64,000 nt of DNA from Acididesulfobacillus acetoxydans (GTDB lineage: Bacteria; Bacillota; Desulfitobacteriia; Desulfitobacteriales; Desulfitobacteriaceae), in contig NZ_LR746496.1 in the NCBI RefSeq assembly GCF_902729405.1, positions 1,426,001 through 1,490,000 of the forward strand. Direction: 5' to 3'. The position numbers and the translations under genes are program-made. This document shows, piece by piece, positions 59,058 to 64,000 of the stretch; position 1 is the first letter of the stretch, and every line of letters starts with the position of its first letter. The notes under the pieces were generated by a model. The model was not told the origin of the DNA. It worked only from the letters and a program-made list of their open reading frames with translations, and made no database searches.

Positions 59058-59786
59058 TTGGGGATCTTTTGGTGGGCGATATTCCCCTATCTCATGATTA
59101 CGGTTTTTGTGCTCGGACACATTTACCGTTATCAGAAAGATCAATGGGGTTGGACGGCCAGGTCAAGTGAGTTCCTGGAAAAGAAGTATCTGAAATGGGG
59201 CAGCGTTTTGTTTCATACCGGGATTCTGCTCGTCTTCGGCGGCCATGTCGTCGGAATGTTGATTCCGGAAGCTGTGACGGAGAGGTTGGGAATTAGCGAC
59301 AAGATCTTTCATACGGCGGCGATCATCACAGGCAGTACAGCAGGCTTCATAACCCTGGCCGGTATCGTCCTGCTTTTAGTCCGGCGCGTCTCGGTGAAGC
59401 GGGTCCGCAAGACGAGCAGCTTTGCCGACATGTTGATTGCGGTTCTTTTGTTCCTTGTGGTCAGCATGGGTCTTTTCAACACGTTCGGGTTCAATCTGTT
59501 CGTCAAGAGCAGCTTCGATTACCGGGCCACCATCGCGCCTTGGATACGGGGAGTCCTTGTCTTCGCGCCGGATCCCGGTCTGATGAACAATGTTCCCCTT
59601 TTCTTTCGCTTGCACATTATTTTCGCGTTTGCCATTTTTGGAGTCTGGCCGTTTACCCGCTTAGTGCATGTCTGGAGTGTGCCGCTTGAATATTTGGGGC
59701 GCCGGAGTTACATTCTTTATCGCAGTGTAGGGCCGGTCGCAAAACCGGTCAAAGAGTGGGAGAGGGCTTCAGGAGATGTTGGCTGA
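59058..59786 (+). CDS. narI: Respiratory nitrate reductase, gamma subunit (cytochrome b)
   Basis: This 242-residue membrane subunit oxidises menaquinol and carries two b-type haems. It has five hydrophobic segments. The histidine pairs lie in VLGHIYRY and GGHVVGM near the N-terminal half and in RLHIIFAF and RLVHVWSVP in the C-terminal half. TTG 59058 is preferred, with AGGAGGTGG 7-8 bases upstream. It ends narGHJI; no terminator is obvious directly after it. Confidence 0.94.
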   Translation: MGIFWWAIFPYLMITVFVLGHIYRYQKDQWGWTARSSEFLEKKYLKWGSVLFHTGILLVFGGHVVGMLIPEAVTERLGISDKIFHTAAIITGSTAGFITLAGIVLLLVRRVSVKRVRKTSSFADMLIAVLLFLVVSMGLFNTFGFNLFVKSSFDYRATIAPWIRGVLVFAPDPGLMNNVPLFFRLHIIFAFAIFGVWPFTRLVHVWSVPLEYLGRRSYILYRSVGPVAKPVKEWERASGDVG

Positions 59787-60298
59787 TCGAAGTGCGGCTT
59801 ATTCTCCGGCGAACGCCCATGGGGCGGCGAACTATGGTCAATGGATGCACGCAAGACGGGTGCCCAGTTTTCGACGGAGATGGCCCGCTCGGTGCGTGAA
59901 GCTTTGAAGAACTGGAGGGGGATCTTATACAGATCCATACTCAGGTTGAGGTCTATAGTCATGGGGGTGAAATCGGTGAGGGTTTTAGCGCTGTTAAGGG
60001 GTCCGGAGAAAAAGAAGTTGGAGTAGCTGGAGAACGGGAAGTTGGAGTATATAAAGAACGGGGGGAGGGGCCCTCGCTTCCTGGATTTCCTGAATGGCCG
60101 CGCGGGGTTCAATGCTCATCTCTTGCAGGGAGAGGACAAGATTTTCCGGTAGGAGGATGGGGTGTGAACAAGCGGTGTCAAGTGAGCTTATGCTAAGCCT
60201 TCTTGGACAAAATCATAAAACTATGAAATCACGAGAATAAGGGAGTAAGGCTCTAAAATTAGGAGGTTGCCCCGCCCACCCCCTCTCTCACAACTATC
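59787..60298. other. Gap after narI without recognisable genes
   Basis: Overlapping short frames exist on both strands (for example 59841-60026 plus), but none has a convincing start or family match. GAAAAAGAAGTTGGAGTA and GAACGGGAAGTTGGAGTATA near 60010-60055 are imperfect direct repeats. No mo-cofactor or terminator element is seen. Confidence 0.3.
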
Positions 60299-60667
60299 TT
60301 AGCACAATGGAGGGACGATGGGGTGGCGACAAGAGAGACTTGAATCAGCCCGACAAGTGCCTGGAGTTTCGTGATCGCAGAAGACTTGCCTCAACAAGTC
60401 AAAGAACTGTTTGGTGGCGCGTTCGAGCAAAATTCTTTCCGAGATAAACGAGTCATACGGACTGTCAAGAAGTTCCCGAACCCTACGCACGGGCAAATCA
60501 ATTTCTGCCGCGAGACGCAGAAGTATTGCAAAACGTGGGCTGCGACGTTGGCCACTGAGGATCTTACTCAAATAACTCTCGCTAAGACCGCATGATTTGG
60601 CTAACGCCGCCTGACGGATATTGTGCTCGCTAAGGTAAGCCTTTAGGGCCGTGCCCCCCTTCAACAT
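60299..60667 (-). CDS. XRE-family transcriptional regulator
   Basis: This 122-residue protein has a Cro/CI helix-turn-helix at about residues 6-60: LKAYLSEHNIRQAALAKSCG and LSESYLSKILSGQRRSPRFA. The following segment (PVRRVRELLDSPYDSF) is helical, and a Cys-containing tail (VFCDHETPGTCRAD) follows. ATG 60667 is chosen with AGGAGCGGCGAGGGG upstream; a longer frame to 60778 has no ribosome site. It lies downstream of tdh on the same strand, with a terminator between, so it is probably its own unit. Confidence 0.8.
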   Translation of the reverse strand: MLKGGTALKAYLSEHNIRQAALAKSCGLSESYLSKILSGQRRSPRFAILLRLAAEIDLPVRRVRELLDSPYDSFISERILLERATKQFFDLLRQVFCDHETPGTCRADSSLSCRHPIVPPLC

Positions 60668-60878
60668 ACCCCTCGCCGCTCCTTTCTGCAAATCCGCTCT
60701 CCCAGCGTTCGACGTTACTGTGGCAGCTTCCTGCAACAAACGAAACGATCTATGTTTTTTCAAATATGTTCTGTGCACATAGGCCGTAAATGTAAACCGT
60801 ATTTGGTCGTTGATGCCACCTATGAAAAAGGTATTGGGAACGGAAGCAGCTGCTGTTGGGGTGGCGAAGACGAAAACG

Positions 60879-60898
60879 GAGGCGGGTGTCCCCGCCTC
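60879..60898 (-). terminator. Terminator downstream of tdh
   Basis: GAGGCGGG (60879-60886) pairs perfectly with CCCGCCTC (60891-60898) around four bases. On the minus strand CGTTTTCGTC follows, so it can end the kbl-tdh transcript. The rest of 60668-60976 holds only the XRE leader. Confidence 0.7.
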
Positions 60899-60976
60899 TC
60901 AAATAGACATTTCCAGTTGCTTGCGCAGCCTCTCGCGCGATCAGGGCACTTTCGTGCGGCCCGGGATCACGGTGAC

Positions 60977-61936
60977 TCAGCTCACTTTGTGGAGTTTTGT
61001 CTGCAGCTTATCCAGCATGTCGACGGTCATTTTCGCCAAGTCAAAATCGGCCGAGAATCCCCATTCTTCGACGGCGTCGGAAGGATCGAGAGAGTTGGGC
61101 CAGCTGTCGGCAATGGCCTGGCGGGCCGGGTCAACGGCGTAGTCCAGTTTGAAATCAGGAATGTGCTTGCGGATTTCCTTATGAAAATCTTCCGGTTCGA
61201 CGCTCATGGCCGTGATGTTATAAGCATTGCGGTGGATGAGTTTGGCCGGGTCGGCTTCCATCACGTCGATGACGGCTTTGAGGGCATCCGGCATATACAT
61301 CATATCCATATAGGTTCCGGGGGCAATATAAGAAGTGTAGTGCCCTTTGAGGATCGCTTCATAGTAAATGTCGACCGCGTAATCGGTGGTGCCGCCGCCG
61401 GGAGGGGAGACATAAGAAATCAAGCCGGGGAAGCGAACTCCTCGGGTATCGAGCCCGAATTTGCTATAATAGTAGTCGCAGAGCAGTTCGCCGGAAACTT
61501 TGCTCACACCGTAGATCGTGGCCGGACGCTGGATCGTAACCTGAGGGGTGTGATCTTTGGGGGTCTCCGGGCCAAAAGCGCCGATGGAGCTGGGGGTAAA
61601 GAATTGACAGCCCAGTTCACGGGCGACTTCCAAGGCGTTGACCAAGCCGCCCATGTTCAGATTCCAGGCGAAAAGGGGTTTGGTCTCCGCCGTGGCGGAG
61701 AGCAAAGCCGCCAGGTGTATGATCGTATCGACTTCGTATTTTTTGGCGATGTCAAAGAAGTCTTTCGCCCGGGTGACGTCCAGCGTTTCATAAGGACCGG
61801 ATTGAGTGAGCCGATGGTTCTTATCACTGCGAATGTCTGTGGCGACGACCTGATCGGCGCCATAGCTATCCCGCAAACGGGCGGTTAGTTCGGAACCGAT
61901 TTGGCCGAGAGCTCCGGTGACCAGTATTTTCTTCAT
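60977..61936 (-). CDS. tdh: L-threonine 3-dehydrogenase, SDR (epimerase-like) type
   Basis: This 319-residue extended short-chain dehydrogenase has the NAD motif TGALGQIGSEL, IHLAALLSATAE, and the catalytic YGVSK with upstream serine in FTPSSIGAFG. Segments such as RFPGLISYVSPPGGGTTDYA are specific for GalE-type threonine dehydrogenases. It oxidises L-threonine to 2-amino-3-ketobutyrate, which the kbl product cleaves. ATG 61936 follows GAGGAGG. It is 151 bases downstream of kbl and cotranscribed. Confidence 0.92.
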   Translation of the reverse strand: MKKILVTGALGQIGSELTARLRDSYGADQVVATDIRSDKNHRLTQSGPYETLDVTRAKDFFDIAKKYEVDTIIHLAALLSATAETKPLFAWNLNMGGLVNALEVARELGCQFFTPSSIGAFGPETPKDHTPQVTIQRPATIYGVSKVSGELLCDYYYSKFGLDTRGVRFPGLISYVSPPGGGTTDYAVDIYYEAILKGHYTSYIAPGTYMDMMYMPDALKAVIDVMEADPAKLIHRNAYNITAMSVEPEDFHKEIRKHIPDFKLDYAVDPARQAIADSWPNSLDPSDAVEEWGFSADFDLAKMTVDMLDKLQTKLHKVS

Positions 61937-62087
61937 GCGGATACCTCCTCAGGTGTTTATCATTAGCTGTCTGTCATTGCCAAGATCCGGTCCGCGTACT
62001 CAAACATTAAGTGGGCTCTTTTGACTGGGCAGTGACAACGGAACCTGCATATTTCGGGCAGTCTCCCGCCTTGCCCAAGCGAAGGCG

Positions 62088-63278
62088 CTAGAGTATTCCC
62101 AGCTCACGCCCGACTTTGGCATAGACGGAGAGGGCCTGATCCAGCATCTCGCGGGTGTGGGCCGCGGTCGGCATGTTTCTCACTCTTCCCGTGCCCTTGG
62201 GAACCGTGGGAAAAACGATGGCTTTGGCATAAACCCCTTCTTCATAAAGTCTTTGGCTGAATTTCTGGGTTTGTTTCTCTTCGCCGATAATACAGGGGGT
62301 GATCGGCGTTTGGCTGGAACCGATGTTGAAGCCCAGCGCTTTCAGTCCCTGTTTCAGGTAGTTACCATTAGCCCAAAGTCTTTCCTGCAACTCGGTGCTG
62401 TTCATGAGAATATCGACGGCAGTTAAACAAGCGGCGGTATCAGCCGGGGTCAAGGCGGTGGAGAAAAGGAAGGGGCGGCTGCGGACTTTGAGCCAGTCAA
62501 TCAGTTCTTTGCGGCCGGCGACATAACCGCCGACAACTCCCAGAGCTTTGGAAAGAGTACCGATCTGAAAATCGATTTTGTCAGACAGGCCAAAGTGCTT
62601 AACGGTGCCCGCCCCGTTGCCCAGGACGCCCGAGCCGTGAGCGTCATCGACATACGTAATGAGATCGAGTTTCTCAGCAATTTCAACCATATCCGGGAGT
62701 TTGGCAATGTCCCCATCCATGGAAAAAACGCCGTCGGTGATCACCATGAGCTTGTTGTAATTGCCGGATTGTTTGGCTTCTTGGGCTTTGCGCTGCAAAT
62801 CCGACATATCGAGATGCTTAAAAGGAATGATCTTTGCTCTGGACAAGCGGCAGCCGTCGATAATGGAGGCATGGTTCAATTCGTCGGAAAGAATGGCATC
62901 TTCTTTGTCCATGACGGCGGAAATTGCGGCCATGTTGCAGTTGAAGCCTGACTGGTAAGCGATGGCGGCTTCTGTGTGCTTAAAAGCGGCCAGCTTCTCT
63001 TCCAGTTGGAGGTGGAGTTTCAGGGTGCCATTGATCGTTCTGACCGCCCCGGCACCGACTCCGAACTCCTCAATGGCTGCCTTGGCGGCCTCCTTGAGAC
63101 GTCGGTCAGTGGCCAGGCCCAGATAGTTGTTGGAAGAGAGATTGATGAATTCTTTGCCCGCGATTTTGATCAGAGGACCATTGGGACTTTCCAAAGGATC
63201 GATGACATTGTAGAGGCCTTTGCTCTTCAGATCCTCCAGGTTGGTGGTGAGGAATTCCGACAACACGCGACTGGACAT
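62088..63278 (-). CDS. kbl: Glycine C-acetyltransferase (2-amino-3-ketobutyrate CoA ligase)
   Basis: This 396-residue PLP enzyme of the alpha-oxoamine synthase family converts 2-amino-3-ketobutyrate and CoA to glycine and acetyl-CoA. The family motifs are [51 protein letters not shown] and the PLP lysine in [13 protein letters not shown] (about residue 240). ATG 63278 follows AAGGAGGAGG. It is first in the kbl-tdh pair for threonine breakdown. Confidence 0.93.
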   Translation of the reverse strand: MSSRVLSEFLTTNLEDLKSKGLYNVIDPLESPNGPLIKIAGKEFINLSSNNYLGLATDRRLKEAAKAAIEEFGVGAGAVRTINGTLKLHLQLEEKLAAFKHTEAAIAYQSGFNCNMAAISAVMDKEDAILSDELNHASIIDGCRLSRAKIIPFKHLDMSDLQRKAQEAKQSGNYNKLMVITDGVFSMDGDIAKLPDMVEIAEKLDLITYVDDAHGSGVLGNGAGTVKHFGLSDKIDFQIGTLSKALGVVGGYVAGRKELIDWLKVRSRPFLFSTALTPADTAACLTAVDILMNSTELQERLWANGNYLKQGLKALGFNIGSSQTPITPCIIGEEKQTQKFSQRLYEEGVYAKAIVFPTVPKGTGRVRNMPTAAHTREMLDQALSVYAKVGRELGIL

Positions 63279-64000
63279 GGGTACATCCTCCTCCTTACGT
63301 CTGATGGTATCGTTTTATGGTACATTTGCGAAAAAGCTTACGACGGAAAAACCAACTGGGTCACGGGGTCGATGTCTCAAGGGATATACTTCTCTGCGGC
63401 ACATATGTCCTCCCCCGGAAGACAGCAGAATTTGGGACAATCGCGTAAAACAGTGGATTTCTACTTTTTAAGATAACACTATTTCCGTAAAATGTACACA
63501 CTCAAGAGACAGCAAAAGTAAGATTTCGGCGAACTTTTTTGAAGTATAAGGTACGCCCGTTATCACGGAGCTTCAATCCATCTGCCGGCAGTAATATAAA
63601 ACGAAAGATGATAGAAGGTGTCTGCCAACATCCTTCGGGAGACTTGGGAATCCCGTATTCAGCGCGCGGAGGAAGTCAGATGCCTTTGAGATTCGAAGTT
63701 GTTTTTTGAGAATTCTCTCCCATAACTGTGGAGGAATCTCTCTGCAAAGGGAGTGACTGACTCTGATTCGGAGAACGGCGCTCTCAATGAGCAGTTGGCA
63801 GAGGCCTAAGGCGCGGAAATTTCCTGCGAATAGCAGGAATTACGGAGACTTTGGCGAAATAAGCTGGTTGGTCGGGAACAGACCGGTCTTGCCCCCGCCA
63901 GGATGGTGGCGTTCCCGGTCCAAAGGCAGTCCCGGTGAAAAGAAAGACCTGTCGAGAGGCAGCCTAGTCAAAAGGCACCTCAGTCAAAAGGAAGTCTCAG
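63279..64000. other. Long noncoding end of the window
   Basis: No gene is seen. Small hairpins occur on the plus strand (GAAGG/CCTTC around 63620-63645 and CGGGA/TCCCG around 63637-63653). A 9-codon frame at 63680 (MPLRFEVVF, behind GGAGGAAG) could be a leader peptide. The region may be the leader of a plus-strand gene beyond the window. The far end carries tandem repeats. Confidence 0.35.
63921..64000 (+). repeat. Degenerate 15-17-bp tandem repeats at the window edge
   Basis: From about 63920 five successive units share an A-rich start, a GGCA-like core and a purine/CTCAG-type end. The best two are AAAAGGCACCTCAGTC (about 63970-63985) and AAAAGGAAGTCTCAG (63986-64000). The array may continue past the window. 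Confidence 0.5.

Noticed and set aside
59841-60026. Small plus-strand frame after narI
   Set aside because: An equally long minus-strand frame overlaps it. Neither has a start signal or recognisable family.
60752-61888. Long plus-strand open frame of 378 codons
   Set aside because: It is the antisense shadow of tdh, which has clear Rossmann and YGVSK motifs and a strong ribosome site. The plus-strand frame has no start signal or family match.
63540-64000. T-box or metabolite riboswitch on the plus strand
   Set aside because: Hairpins are present, but I find no T-box sequence (AGGGTGGNACCGCG) or conserved core of the TPP, FMN, SAM, lysine, glycine or c-di-AMP classes within the window.

Overview
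The window looks like part of the chromosome of an anaerobic, spore-former-type Firmicute (Clostridia, Peptococcales/Desulfitobacteriales-like; species not identifiable by eye). The grounds are strong AGGAGG-type ribosome binding sites, many GTG/TTG starts, about 54% GC, and Firmicutes gene families and orders: GlpP antitermination, an 11-bp-period Pho box, acpS-nnr-alr, a MazEF (EndoAI/EndoA) pair, MurT-GatD, and a B. subtilis-type narK/narGHJI cluster. No tRNA, rRNA or CRISPR array was seen.

Layout. 0.1-5.6 kb: glpP and the anaerobic glycerol-3-phosphate dehydrogenase glpABC. 5.6-6.4 kb: recombinase and YD-repeat remnants. 6.4-12.5 kb: a Na/Pi cotransporter-like gene, then ugpQ-ugpA-ugpE-ugpB behind a very regular Pho box. 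12.6-17.2 kb: a LysM mini-protein, a self-regulated XRE repressor, a CheY, a repeat-tailed membrane protein, a hydrolase and a dead phosphoesterase gene. 17.4-24.4 kb: a sigma-54 activator with a huge disordered linker, a sigma-54-type promoter, and an acyl-CoA module (acyl-CoA ligase, a thiolase homologue lacking the nucleophilic cysteine, a DUF35 partner, an acyl-CoA dehydrogenase). 24.7-26.8 kb (minus): a nickel-type ECF transporter with CooT. 27.2-32.3 kb: a tautomerase, then (minus) a DUF169/TSUP exporter operon behind a tandem array of CooA-like operators, a Crp/Fnr regulator and menA. 32.6-39.9 kb: a radical SAM protein, a BusR-like regulator, a LytS-type kinase, acpS, nnr and alr. 39.9-49.8 kb: a tnpB remnant, a five-gene split (archaeal-type) glutamate synthase, murT-gatD and mazEF. 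50-52 kb: a thioesterase, a class I amidase and a gene graveyard. 52-59.8 kb: narK-narGHJI behind an FNR-type site. 60.3-63.3 kb (minus): an XRE regulator and the threonine catabolic pair tdh and kbl. The end of the window is noncoding with tandem repeats.

How it fits together. Glycerophosphodiesters taken up by UgpABE are cleaved by UgpQ to glycerol-3-phosphate. GlpABC oxidises this and passes electrons to menaquinone (MenA is encoded here), and NarGHI can use the quinol to respire nitrate. The Pho box suggests that the diester branch is a phosphate-scavenging route. The acyl-CoA module, with its own activator, promoter and possible enhancer dyad, is the best candidate for an undescribed system: the thiolase-like/DUF35 pair has the Cys-to-Gly change known from the Ltp2 retro-aldolase. 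The second striking element is three exactly spaced TGTCR-N6-CGACA operators in front of the DUF169/TSUP operon, next to a Crp/Fnr-family gene.

The region also shows signs of replication slippage. Several genes have tandemly duplicated 3' ends around their stop codons, and several proteins carry low-complexity insertions. All functional calls were made by reading motifs; no database search was run.
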